A stretch of 64,000 nucleotides of DNA from Boletus sp. NGJ (lineage: Eukaryota; Basidiomycota; Agaricomycetes; Boletales; Boletaceae), in contig JAGTXK010000075.1 in the NCBI GenBank assembly GCA_019096195.1, positions 186,001 through 250,000 on the forward strand, in the 5' to 3' direction. Below, piece by piece: positions 33,273-46,450 of this stretch. Numbering within the stretch: the stretch's first letter is position 1; every line of letters begins with the position of its first letter. The translations under genes were made by a program, and so were the position numbers. The notes beneath the pieces are model-generated. The model did no database searches and had not been told where the DNA came from. It saw only the letters and a list, made by a program, of their open reading frames with translations.

Positions 33273-36200
33273 ATGGCGTCGAACGCGGTGCGTGCCCAAG
33301 TTGCTGCGAAATGGCAGGAGTCCTTTGCCCGTATAAATCGTGCGGAGCCAGGGATATCGGGTCTTATGAGCTTTAGTCATGTACGTATTCATCCTTGAAC
33401 TCCTTACGGACATTCATCATTTTTGAGCAGGCATGGACTTTGGCGACAGCATTCCTGAAACCATACGACTTGAATGACCCAACCCCTCGGCCTCAGTATG
33501 GTGGAGTGACATCTTTGCTTTTTCTCGTTTTTCTCGCGAAGTACTAAGCTAGCTCTCCAACAGACATGCGTCATGTTAGGGAAGCCTTCGACACCATCAA
33601 CAGATGCAGACGATTACCAGTCATGCTTGAGGTCTTTCTCGGTCCGACTCGTGACTCTACCTTTCTCTTACTCCCAATCTAACCAAATTTCTCAGAGGAT
33701 TTGCATAAAAGCCAGCACCTGATTACGCGCGAGGTCGAAGCTTACACGAATCTTTACGCGGTATGCCCATGCCCCCGTATAACTATCTCGCCTGATGCTT
33801 GGATGGTTTTAGTCCAACTCGGATCCGGAAACAGTAAGAGCACTTATCTTCCGACTCGTTGAGTGGTATAACGCTTGGAAACCGAATGCCGAGTGAATTC
33901 CTGTCTCTCGTCCCTTGTCCGTATATTGGTAACACATCGACAGACTTGGCCAAACCATTACATCCGCATATACACTTGCATTTCAAACCTACCTCTTCTC
34001 CATCCTCCCTGCTTCCTTTGCGAAGGGGGTCAAGGCGCTCGTCGCGGCGACACTCGTCAGGACAGTGTCGCAGCCATCTGATCAACAAGACCGCTATCTC
34101 TGGCAGGCTTTCGACACCCTGAGCCTCATAGAACGCTATGAAACACTCATAGCTAGCGTAGGGTACGAATACATTGAAGCCCATGTGCTGAAAACCTGCG
34201 CTAGCTCATGGGAAGAACCAATGTTGGCGAATCTTCGTGCTTGGATGATCCACAAGATTGTACCATGGATGGTATGGCCATTCGCTAGAGGAGCGACTAG
34301 CGGTACGGCTCATATTCTAGATATATCCCGTTGTTGCTCATCTTTCAAAGCTGACGAAGCAAAAACGATGATGCAGGGCGTCGGGTCCAGGTTTGACTTT
34401 CATATGCATAAAACTCTTTGTGACTTGCGGTATGTGAATGGTCGCTCTCGCAGTGCTGATATATTCATTTCCATTGTAGTACGCGTGAGATATTTGATAT
34501 CATCGTAGATTTCCCAGATTCTACTGGCGCCCTCCAAGACCTCAAGGTAGCCTTACTTGCACGATATCTCGGCATTCTTTATAAACTTATCTATTTGAGC
34601 ATAGGAATGTTTGCAGAGAGTTGATCAACGTGCAGAATTAGTCCAATCTATTCGACGAGCGTGGGTCATGGGAACCTAAAATCTTTATTGCGGTTGACAA
34701 ATCATCCAGGAACAAAAAACGCCTACTTCACCCAGGAGCGGACACGAAAGATATTCTCCTGTCCTATGTTTCAACGATCAAATGCCTGAGGATCGTAGAT
34801 CCTCCAGGCGTTCTCTTATTTAAGGTGGCAGACCCAATACGTCGGTATCTCCGGTAATGTTATTAATATGACATCGCAGTCTGCTTGCTTATATCACTTC
34901 AAGAGATCGGCCAGATACTATCAGATGCATTGTCGCCAGTTTAGTCGGCGATGGTGAAAGCGGCGACTCGTTGGTAGATGACAATGAACCTATTCAACCT
35001 CTTCAACAACCAGAAATAGAAAACTATGCCGACCCTGAATGGACGCCTGAGCCAATAGACGCTGGTCCTGGTAAATCTATTCACTCCTTGACCGTTTGCG
35101 GTATAGTTAACTTCAACAAAAGATTTTCGTGCAAGCAAAACGAGTGATATCATAAGCACCATCGTTAGCATATATGACTCAAAGGACCTCTTTATCAAGG
35201 AGTTTCAAGTGCTACTAGCCCAACGATTGCTTGCAATCAAAGATGGTAACTTTGACCGGGAGGTTTGTCCCTCATTTGGACCCATCCATGATGTATTGGT
35301 AATTGTTTTTCAAGCGACGAAATATCGAAATTCTCAAGATTCGTTTCGGGGAGTCAGCTTTGCAGGTTTGCGAAGTGATGCTTCGGGACATGACAGATTC
35401 AAGGCGAATCGATCAACATGTCCAGTCCCAGCGACCTGTAAGCATTAATGCACCTTGAATCCAAGACCATACTTACAGGCGGAAGAACGTTATACATCCA
35501 ACTATAATATCACGACATTTCTGGCCGGCTCTGGAAACCAGCAGCATCATCATGCCGGGTCAATTTCAGGAGTGAGTCTGCCACCAGTCCATTGCGTACA
35601 ACCTCACCTTCCACGACAGCACGCAAAAAGAGTACGCGAAGGAGTTCGCTACTTTCAAGCCTGACAAAGCTCTGCGCTGGCTACCTCATCTCGGCCGAGT
35701 ACAACTTGAACTCGAATTTGACGACCGCAAAGTCAACGCGGACGTTCCACCTCTAGAAGCTGCCTTTATTGAGCTTTTCTCGGAAAAGGGTGCGACGAAT
35801 TTGGCCCGGTTGCCTCGCTGCGTTAATCACACCCATTCATAGATATGTGGACCGTTGACGAGCTGATCTTAAGGGTAGGCACTGTGAGCCGTAGTACGGC
35901 GTTGAAGTCGCTTGCTACATGGGTCAACATGCGTATTTTGAAAGAGGACAGGGAACATGTGTTCAAGTTACTTTCTGTAAGGGAAGAACCAATCCCGGGA
36001 ATCAAGGCAGCGATTCCCAAACTAGGTACATTTATTCTTGTTACCTTGCCCATTTCACCTCATCCTGAATATATGATTTTCAGCTACTGGAGAGGACGAT
36101 TTACCACCAATGATGAGTGTGCAGCAGCAGCAAGCAGAACAAATGAAAGTTTATTGGAAGGTAGAGAGATATTGTTACGTGCGCCTGGTAGCTCGTTTGA

Positions 36201-36391
36201 CATCCCAGTTGCAGTTCATCGAAGGCATGCTCACAAACTTGGGTTCGCTGTCACTAGACCGCATACAAACAATGCTCAGGCTTGCTCCTGGTTATGATCG
36301 CACTATCGAGCAGCTTGGTAACTTCATGGAGGCTGCAAAACGAGAAGGACTGGCTACCGTCAAAGACGGGATGTGGAGATTAGGGAAATAG
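33273..36391 (+). CDS. apc2: Anaphase-promoting complex subunit 2 (cullin homologue)
   Basis: Apc2 is the cullin-like scaffold of the APC/C ubiquitin ligase that triggers anaphase and mitotic exit. The start MASNAVRAQVAAKWQESF at 33273 is the first ATG after the transposon stack. Exons give FDIIVDFPDS, LLHPGADTKDILLSYVSTIK, LRIVDPPGVLLFKVADPIR, YLRSRPDTIRCIVASL and EPIDAGPDFRASKTSDIIST. These are followed by DLFIKEFQVLLAQRLL, a cullin core motif, then LEILKIRFGESALQVCEVML, ISRHFWPAL, and ALRWLPHLGRVQLELEFDDR. The C-terminal winged-helix (APC2 domain) includes NLGSLSLDRIQTMLRL and ends EGLATVKDGMWRLGK. At least ten introns occur. A pogo-like element ends 52 bp before the ATG. Confidence 0.88.
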
Positions 36392-36959
36392 GTAAATAAT
36401 CGTGTAAGATAAAATTTTAAACTCATATGACCATGGAACTGTATTACTCTCGAGTACCGCCGACACTGTGTCTTGGTAGTTCATTCTTGACTTTTACGAT
36501 TGCAGTAGGTGAACCTATGTAAAGGTTTCGAAACAGGCAAAGGAGTTTGCGAGGCTTCAAGTCTCCGCTTGAACATCGGTATGTTGGAATTTTTATTATG
36601 AAAGATAGAGTCAATTGATGATGGTCGCCAGATCAAGCAACTGGTCTGGGAAGTGCCCATTTGCGCACTGCTAGGAAAGAAAGGTAGTTTGGCTATTGTT
36701 CTGGTGAAAGTCTGTCTCGAACTGGCGCTGTTTGTCGTGTGGCGAATGCTTGCGTTACTGCTTCTCGTCGTGGTAGTATTGATAATCCAAGACAAGAGGT
36801 GATTTCGGATGTATCGGCATTTAGGGCCGGTGTATTGAGTGTCGATGCACAGTTTGCTCGACGGTGGGTACCTTGCGAGGTGTTGTTATCAAGTCATCTG
36901 CGCATCATATGGGGAAGCAAACTCAACATTATTCTGCGCTTTCGCAGCCGACCTTGGCG
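36392..36959. other. Intergenic between apc2 and the MYND gene
   Basis: About 570 bases. A plus-strand frame at 36739-36963 (VISDVSAFRAGVLSVDAQF) looks faintly coding and could be an upstream exon of the MYND gene, but no clear start or splice was found. Confidence 0.35.
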
Positions 36960-38129
36960 ATGAGCGAACTCGTATGCAAAACACTCGACCACGATGCCAC
37001 TGACATGCTAATCGACAAGTGGCTCGAACACCGCAACGACGCGTACTGGGAATGGTTCCAAGCCGTCAGGGAGCGCAAGCATGCATCCAACACTCTACGA
37101 CGTCAGGTCATAGTCTGGAACAAAGGAGACTTCGTTCCAGAGAACATCTTTTGTCGAACGGTCGACACTAGTCGTCTAATCCCTCTCGACCGAACCTGGA
37201 CCACCCATGTCTACCATCACAGATCAATGCAAGACAGAAAACTATCCATGATGCCCGTAGTTTTCACGATGGTCTGTCACTCCATTTCATTATCAATCAT
37301 GTCCACACTCATCGCTCCTGTCAGCTTCCCGAGCTCATGCTCTTACGGGGCATGCATGATCATGGCTGCGATGATGTATACATTATCGTAACAGATATGA
37401 AACGACAGGAGATGGACGACGTTACAGAGTATTTCAAACTTGTGTGTCGATATGCATACGGTCGTCGAACGTGTAAACCAAGCATAGCGGGCCAAATCCA
37501 ATATGATCGTTCGTCATCTACCCTTGTTCATGCTTTAAAGCCTCATTTATTCTTTGTCCCACTCAGACATGCGGCTGTGTCACACACTACTTAAGCAGCG
37601 ACGTACACCGTGCTTTCCTCAGATCGACCTTGCTTTCCGAGCAATACTTTACGAAAAAAGACCGCCATTCATCATCTTGTTCTCACACCAGACGACCTCT
37701 TACTCTCAAATTCTCTTCACGCACCCTCTCTTCGTACCCGCGGAAGATATCTTCTTCGACTTCCCTAGCGGATGTCCAAATCCCTGCTGCAACGACGATT
37801 GTGAAATGATCCGCTTTCCTAGACGGGGTATCGAAGGGGCAGCGGTTCTCTCAATAAAACGTGGTGGCCGGTACGGGAAAAAGTTCAAAGCGAAGGAGAT
37901 GTGCAATTGGATCGATTGCGATATCTGCTTCAGTGAGGAGACCCAACGATACGCTGAGAGTAGCGAGGGTTCCGAGGGTTCTCAGAGCAGTGCCGACTGC
38001 GCCGACGCATCGTCCACAAATGGCCTTGTCTGTAGCAAGTGCAGGTTGGTCAAATACTGTTCTCCTGAACATCAGAGGAAGGACTGGGACGAGCATCGCC
38101 GTGTTTGTGCGAAGCCTGCTTCATTGTGA
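36960..38129 (+). CDS. MYND-type zinc finger protein
   Basis: The chosen start MSELVCKTLDHDATDML is at 36960; the frame is open farther upstream. Exons continue with WFQAVRERKHASNTLRRQVI, FIINHVHTHRSCQLPELM and MHDHGCDDVYIIVTDMKRQE. They end in a long C-terminal exon with HPLFVPAEDIFFDFPSGC and a terminal finger CSKCRLVKYCSPEHQRKDWD followed by EHRRVC. The last part matches the MYND consensus, but His replaces the usual Cys in the YCSxxC step, and the first Cys pair is not well formed. MYND fingers bind proline-rich peptides, and the partner is unknown. The internal intron positions (two or more) are not fully resolved. Confidence 0.65.
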
Positions 38130-38349
38130 ATAACCTCTCAAAAGAGTTACTGTGTTGTTTACGACGTCATACCCTACTTTCACCTTACATCCCTTGTCAT
38201 CCTTTGGTGCACGCTGACTGACCCAGTGTTGTAGTTAATTATTATTATAATGTTGTACCTGTACGATATTGTATCCAGCTTCACGTAAGCGTCCTGCAGC
38301 TGAAGGTCTGAAGGCCTGACCGAGACTACTGTGTCACTCCAAGAACATC

Positions 38350-39423
38350 ATGTCCACCCGTTATCTTACAGCCAGACTTGCCCAACAGGTGAACGACATT
38401 CGTTGTACCCGTGCACCATGACTGATGCCAGCCTATCGTCTTAGATTGATGAGGAACTCATGAATGCATGGGGGGCGTTTAGTATTGACCAGGTACATAC
38501 TATTAGCTCGCGTTGCTGACGTTTGAATAGTGCTTGATTACTATGTTATGGTTGAAGTTGATGGAACTGGCTGGACTTGCATGTGCTCAGACACTCGCAA
38601 AGGTTTACGATAAGGAGAAGTACCGAAGAGTTCTCGTCTGCTGTGGACCCGGTAATCAAGGTGGGGATGGGTTAGTAGCGGCAAGACACCTTGGTTCGTC
38701 TCTCGTTAATGGATTACCGAAAAGAAGATGACGGCCATTGCGACCAGGTATGTTCGGCTACGAACCCACAATCTATATGCCCAAGGTATCGGTGATGTGT
38801 TTGATGGGGACATGCCTTGATTGAAACATCATTCACCAGCCAGGGTCGAAGGATATTTACAAGGTTACCCCGCCCTATGCACGTTTGTCCTTGTTCCTAA
38901 TGGTCTTCCTCACAAAATGGGCACAGCGGCTGCACAAGCAGTGCGATAACATGAAGATCAAGACACTACCCCCGGACACCACCATCGACGTGCTTCATTC
39001 GACCCTCTCATCATCCGACGTCATCCTGGATACTATCTTTGGGTTTTCATTCAAGGGGCCCGTCCGCGCACCTTTCGATAAGGCCTTACCACTTATTTCC
39101 TCCTCGAAAAAACCTATTGTCTCTGTCGACATTCCTAGCGGATGGGATGTTGAAAAGGGCGACGAGGAAGGTATCGGTATTGTGCCCGATGTATTGGTAA
39201 GCTTGACTGCTCCGAAGGAAGGAGTGCGGTCTTTCAAGGGACGACACTTCCTTGGAGGGAGGTTTGTTCCTAAGTCAGCCCTCTGTTACTATATTCTCCT
39301 GTCCTGGATTCTGACACTAATTTCAGAGCAATGGAGGAAAGGTTTCAACTCAACCTACCCGAGTACCCTGGATTTGAACAGATTGTCGAGCTTGATCAAG
39401 AGCAGGAACCTCAGCGGTTGTAA
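38350..39423 (+). CDS. nnr1: NAD(P)H-hydrate epimerase (YjeF_N family)
   Basis: The enzyme converts the R form of NADHX/NADPHX to the S form, so that the partner dehydratase can repair damaged cofactor. The start is [20 protein letters not shown] at 38350, with a first intron soon after. The domain shows [18 protein letters not shown], the phosphate-binding loop [50 protein letters not shown] (the catalytic Asp region), [18 protein letters not shown] and [20 protein letters not shown]. The last exon gives [20 protein letters not shown], and TAA is at 39421-39423. The length of about 245 residues is the family norm. No mitochondrial presequence is obvious. Confidence 0.88.
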
Positions 39424-40658
39424 TATTGTATTTGTCACTCCTACGCTACGATACACGTTCGCGACTACTCTTATCGTTGTAGGTGTCTGAAGTACCCGAA
39501 GAGCCAAGAGACTCGAGTTCCTCTTCCTAGAGGTTGAAATAACAGTGTGTGTAGTGAATAACCACGGGCAGTTCTTTTTTTTTTCATTTTATCCTTTCAC
39601 GTTTTTTCTTTGCTTAAGAAAAAAAAAGCTGATACGTCTTGATCCAGTTCTGAACGAGTTCCCAGCACAACTTGACGTCCCAGTCCACTCGACTTCCTCT
39701 GGATTTGTCTTGCGCCACTCAAGGCTTTTCATCGAGGGACTGATACTCACGTTAACTTGTCATGAGGTGTATCTTGGCGGATCTACAGTTGATCCAATGG
39801 CGCAGTCAGACTCAAAGATGAGCAAATCACCCGACGAATCGGATGGAAACATTTCTGTTTTCTTATCAGATGGCGAAGCTGACAGCGACGACTCATTCGG
39901 CCAATAGATTTCCCATCCAAAACCATGCGGCGCGTCATTGTGGACTCCGTTTGGCAGTTAGGAGAATCTGTAGGGACGAACCGCATCACGGGTTCAAATC
40001 TACCCCGAAAATGACTACATGTGTGGTCATGCGAACGAGTTTATGATCTTGAGATAATACGGCTGATGGCATGATGCATGATGGCTGAGTCACTGTGTGC
40101 GTGTTTCCGTGGATTCGTTGAACTTTTCCAGGCGAAAACATCAATCTGTAGATGCTCCTAAATCGATACATTATCTGCGTCTTACCAAAAAGTATAAGTA
40201 CGATGAGCGAGATTTGCATCGTGGGAACGACGATGTACAACTCTGTTATATTTCTACCCACCGGGTAAGTAGTCAGTAGGTACGCGGGTGAAATCACAAG
40301 CGCAACTCGATAAAAAAAGGGACCCTCCGCGGAACGGTCGGAAGGATCGGTTGATTGGCATGGTGCTATGGGTGTGTCCGGAGTCCGAGAAGTCGAGTGT
40401 AGTAGTACTACAGTCAAGTCTCAGACGTAGGTAGGTCCCTGCGCTGCTCCACGCAGGCTGAGGAGTCAGGGTTTGTCCTCGGACCAGCTGGCCTTGACGA
40501 TTGCCATGGCAGTCAAAGCGCTCAAGCGCTCACCGTGGGATCCTTCCGGAGGCGTTATCAGCAGGATCCTTAGTAGTAGTCGCATCCTTCAATTCCCGAG
40601 TCCGACCAGCGAGTGCTCACTACATTGGCTCGACGTCTATAATTTCACCCACACTTCA
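39424..40658. other. 1.2 kb intergenic region before the sirtuin gene
   Basis: Poly-T and poly-A runs near 39576-39630 probably belong to the nnr1 3' region. A frame ending at 39907 encodes an acidic tail (SDSKMSKSPDESDGN...SDGEADSDDSFG) that looks protein-like but has no recognised start or domain. A minus-strand frame at 39986-40417 has hydrophobic stretches but no family. No gene is called here. Confidence 0.4.
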
Positions 40659-42121
<1,463 letters not shown>

Positions 42122-42286
42122 TAATGCGATGGGGATGACCATGTCGCTTGAACGGTATCTCACATTGATGATATTATAATACATCATAATGCATGACGAG
42201 TGCACAGCTGTACTTTAATGACCGTCGATCGTGGAAGCGAGTGCAGCAAGCAAGTCGTGTAATCACCGAGTGCGTCGAGTGAAAAC

Positions 42287-42529
42287 TCAAGAGTCCAGCC
42301 AGCCACGTGGCCATGGTTTCCATCGGTCGATCATGGGGCAGCTGCAGTATTTGCTGTGGCCAATGGCGTAAATCTTGTCGTGTTCCCCCATCTCTGTACC
42401 CCTGGGCTTGAATCTGAGAATAGGCGCCACCATCACACCAGTAGGCGCGGTCACCAGGTTCATCCTCGCGAGGAAATTTCCATCGGGCTTGATGTGGAGC
42501 GAGCCGTCCTTTGCGGCCGTAGCTCGCCC
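42287..42529 (-). CDS. Probable exon of an unrecognised small protein
   Basis: The minus strand reads without stop from about 42529 to the TGA at 42287-42289. It contains AKDGSLHIKPDGNFLARMNL, then VAPILRFKPRGTE, KIYAIGHSKYCSCPMIDRW and the end KPWPRGWLDS. Composition and the Cys/Trp-rich end look like real protein. The frame begins just after CTGAG, a possible splice acceptor, so upstream exons may lie at 42560-42850, where CGQFDPLKPHTGPDTVSV is another plausible piece. No ATG was fixed and the family is unknown. It would be convergent with the sirtuin gene and divergent from the P-type ATPase gene. Confidence 0.4.
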   Translation of the reverse strand, partial: GRATAAKDGSLHIKPDGNFLARMNLVTAPTGVMVAPILRFKPRGTEMGEHDKIYAIGHSKYCSCPMIDRWKPWPRGWLDS

Positions 42530-42965
42530 TCAGAAGACAGAAAATTTTCATGCTCAAACAGAGACAGTGTCAGGCCCTGTGTGTGGCTTGAGCGGATCAA
42601 ACTGACCACAACTTGCTTGGCCAATGGCAATTTTTATCCGGATGCCCTTCCATGCGGCCTTCCGAGCCTGTCGCGTCGGAGATTAGAGCCCAACTTCCTG
42701 CCACATAAAACCTCGACCAGCCCGTTTGGCCGTTTCCTCAGACACACTATCCAACAGATGGGAGTTTTCGTGCGCTTGTACCTACGTCTCTGTTCGTTGC
42801 TCCTTGTCGCCATGTTGCATATCTCGTCTAACTTGTCGCAGTTTGCTCGCCTCCACAAGTAACACACCTTTGAACGCCTGTTGTAACGAAAAGAAAGGTA
42901 GGTGTGTTGCGCCGGTTGACTGCACCTGCGTTGATGTCCGTATAAGCACCGAACGGAAGTTCATC
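42530..42965. other. Promoter region of the P-type ATPase and possible minus-strand exons
   Basis: The interval should hold the ATPase promoter. Short protein-like minus-strand frames (for example LLDSVSEETAKRAGRGFMWQ near 42700-42760) suggest the 5' exons of the small gene ending at 42287, but splice joins were not resolved. Confidence 0.35.
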
Positions 42966-45900
42966 ATGCCATTCTCATTTAATGTCATTCTTGCCTCGAG
43001 ACTCGTTCCTGCCCGCTTCAGGGATGGTGGCAATTTGGAGAAGCACGGTCCAGACAAGTCCAACTCTGCCACTCAGACGAAAGAGGCCGAACTGACTGCG
43101 AGGCTTGCTCGGTTCGCCCGCGTTCCTGTTTCGAATGTATTCGAGTAAGCTCGAGACACCTTTCCATTGCCTTCTCTGAATGTCCATCAAGGCTCGACCC
43201 TACATGGCGCTCTGATGGTTTGTCAGAGGAAATGGCTACCGAGATCCTCAACACTCATGGCCTGAATATCCCGGTTGGCGAGCGCCCCTTGGCCGCGCTG
43301 GCGATCCTATGGACCGCTCTATGGAACCCCTTCAATGTCCTCCTGACGATCCTCGCTCTCATCAACATCGCAACGAATTCCGTGCCAACCTTCGTAGTTA
43401 TGATAGCCATGGTCGTCGCTTCTACCTCATTGAGGTACTTTCTTTTATACTACTCTGTCAACTCTGCTAAGACTCGCTACCTCTCTAACAGGTACTGGCA
43501 AGAGATGAAGTCCATGGTTCAAGCACTCAAGCTGGTCAAGTCAATCGTGACCCGTGTTCGTGTCATTCGTCGCGTGGACTCCATCTCTCAGGAGATTGAG
43601 ATTGATCTGAGAAACGTAGTTCCCGGGGATATCGTCGCTGTCACCAGTACGCCATTTAACGCTCACATATCTTCTCACGTGCAACCGTTTTTATAGGTGG
43701 CGACGTATTCCCTGGGGACTGTATTGTCATCTCTGCTGAAGCCTTGTCCGTTACCCAGGCATCGCTCACAGGAGAGGTACTGCCAATCGACAAGGTCGTC
43801 CGTGTTACCGCCCTGGACGAGTCTGAGCCATTCCATCTTTTGGAGAATCATAATGTCTGCTTGGCTGGCACTTCGGTTGCGGCCGGAAATGGCCGCGCAG
43901 TTGTGGTTTCGACCGGAAAGGACACATACATGGCTGCCATTGCTGAGGAGCTCAACAGGAAAAGGCCAGAAAATGCCATCCAGTTGGGTATCAGGAAAGT
44001 CAGCTACATCCTTTTGGCTTTCATGGCGGTGAGTCCAAACCTGGTTCTCTTTTTCTCCCAACTTTTGCCAACATTTCGTGTCATGCAGGTTATGGCACCG
44101 AGTGTGTTTATTGTCCAAGGAGCAGTTAGCAAGGATTGGAAAGGCGCTGTTATGTTCGCAATCGCGGTTGCTGTTGGGATTACCCCAGAGATGCTTCCCA
44201 TGATAGTTGTGAGTATCGCTCCGTTTTCCCCAGGTCGTCCATCATTGACCTGTGGTGGTTGCAAAGACCTCTAACTTGGCTTTGTCGGCTGTCCGCATTG
44301 CGAGGCAGAAAGTCATCGTAAAGCGCTTCGACGCCATCCAGAACATGGGTGCAGTCAGCGTTCTGTGCTCCGACAAGACAGGCACATTAACCGCTGACCT
44401 CGTTCGCGTAGCAAAATCGGTGAACACCAAAGGCGAACTGTCAGACCTCCCAGTCAACTTGTCCTTTATTAACTCCTTGTTGCAAACGGGGTCTCGCAGT
44501 CCCATCGACCGTGCGATTCTGGACTATGTTGGCCAAGCTGAAAAGGGTTCCTTCGGTGATGTCCAACTAGACGGTTGGTCTAAACTCGGCGAAGTTCCAT
44601 TCGACTCCACGCGTCGCATGCTCTCAGTTCTCACGTACCACCCTTCTGCGAATAAGGGAGAAGCATTGTTCATAACCAAAGGCGCCGTGGAGGAGGTTCT
44701 AGAGCGATGTGTTTCCGGCTTGAAGGATGAAGAATTTTTGAAACCGATAAGGGATATCAGATTCGACTCATCCTCATCCTCCACATTGACGGAAGTTAAT
44801 CGTCTTGAAATCCTCAATTCTGCCAAGCGACTGAACGAGGACGGGCTTCGGTTGATCGCCGTCGCTTGTCGTAAGACATCCGTCAAAATAGGTACGACCA
44901 TATCTACAGAGGACGAGGATGATTTGGTTTTCGTTGGTTTTGTCGCCTTGTTGGATCCATTGAAACCGGACGCTGCAGAGGCAATTCAGAACCTTGGAAA
45001 CCTTCATGTCCAGGTATTGTCATCCATTTCGTCGTCGATGGCGTGGTGTGGAACTGATCAATGTGATCCAGGTGCGAATTCTCACTGGAGATGCCCCAGC
45101 AGTAGCTGCCAAAGTTGCCCGCGACCTTGGTCTTTTTGATCCTGTCAACACCAGGAGGTTAACTGATGCACGGTCCCCAAAGGATGAAGAAGCGGTATCC
45201 GAGGTGTCCTCCGAGCATGTCGATGAATCCAGTCTGATCGTCACGGGACCTCAGCTCGCCGAACTTGCCAAGGACCACGAACTGCTGAACGAAACAATTG
45301 AACGTGCGGTTATCTTCGCGAAGTTGTCGCCATACCAGAAACTCGATGTGGTGAAGGCTTTACGAAGAGGTGGCGGTGGCCGCGCTGTTGCATTCTTGGG
45401 GGATGGAGTTAACGATGCTTTGGCTATTCGTGGTGCTGACGTCGGGATATCCGTGGACTCGGGAACCGAGATCGCCAAAGAGGCAGCGGACGTCATTCTG
45501 CTAGAGAAGAGCCTTGACGTTGTCGCGCGAGGTGTGGTCGAAGGCAGGCTCACGTAAGTCTAAAGCAGCGGTTCAACCATAAGACTCATGCTGGTGAACA
45601 GGCTTTTAAACACTGTCAAGTATATCAAGATGGCTTGCTCATCGAACTTTGGGAATGTCTTCTCGGTACTGGGTACGTTATATGGTCTCGCAGGGGGGAG
45701 GTCTTAACGTGACAATTCGTACCTGTAGTTGCTTCTGCTTGGTTGCCTTACCAGCCGATGTTGCCGCTGCAGCTATTAACTCAGAACTTGCTCTACGACT
45801 TTTCTCAGGGATCGATTCCTTGGTTCGCGTTTTTACCTTGGTTATTCGGATCGTAAACTCATTCATAACAGGGACAATGTTGATCCTGAGTATCTAGAAC

Positions 45901-46450
45901 GCCCTAAGACATGGAGTGCCTGGTCCATAGTTCGGTTCATGGTCTGTCTAGGACCTTTCTCTAGCCCGTTCGACCTCATTACATTCGCTATCAACTGGTA
46001 AGCTATTCTGTCAGTTTAATCAATTTTACCTGACTTTACTTCAAGGTTCCACTACAAGATTCGGAGTGCAGATTCCCCACTGGTCCCACTCGCGCAAACA
46101 AACTGGTTTTTGGAAGGTTCTCTGACACAGGTATGAAATCCTGCATGCATGCCTCATGTATTGCATCCTAATGGCTCCTCGAAAAGCTCTTCATCATTCA
46201 GTTCCTCCGAACGCACAAGATTCCTTTCTTCCAATCGCGAGCCTCCCTTCCTGTGGTCGTCGTGACTTTTGGGATGGCCTGTGTGGCGATGGCCATCCCG
46301 TACATTCCCAAGGTCAACTCAGCCCTACAGTTGACGCCTCCTGAGCCAATGTTTTACACCTACTTGGTTGGTATGATTTTGGGATATGCGATTACCATAC
46401 ACATTGTCAAGAGTATCTATCTGCGGGCTTTCAGGGGCGAATGGCTTTGA
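42966..46450 (+). CDS. Magnesium-translocating P-type ATPase, MgtA/MgtB-like (P3B)
   Basis: This is predicted to be a membrane P-type ATPase of the Mg2+ transport group. The start is MPFSFNVILASRLVPARFRD at 42966. Order: N-terminal cytosolic part; first membrane pair (ALWNPFNVLLTILALINIA...); actuator domain with NVVPGDIVAV, GDVFPGDCIVISAEAL and SLTGEVLPIDK; second membrane pair with VAVGITPEMLPMIV. Then come the phosphorylation motif CSDKTGTLT (44368-44394), the nucleotide domain with FDSTRRMLSV and FITKGAVEEVLERC, VRILTGDAPAVAAKVA, and the hinge GDGVNDALAIRGADVGISVD. Last are the membrane segments with KYIKMACSSNFGNVFSVLVAS, LPLQLLTQNLLYDFSQ and PFDLITFAINWF. GITPEMLPMI and LLTQNLLYDFSQ are strongly characteristic of MgtA/MgtB. 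About eight introns are present. The family is mainly bacterial, with scattered fungal members. Confidence 0.87.

Noticed and set aside
35823-36053. Minus-strand frame across the APC2 winged-helix region
   Set aside because: Antisense shadow of a conserved APC2 exon.
39930-40010. tRNA-like A and B boxes (TGGCAGTTAGG and GGTTCAAATC)
   Set aside because: No acceptor stem or five-pair T stem can be formed around them, so no cloverleaf is supported.
40473-40658. N-terminal extension of the sirtuin
   Set aside because: The frame is open, but the ATG at 40659 directly precedes the conserved region and the upstream part looks like leader DNA.
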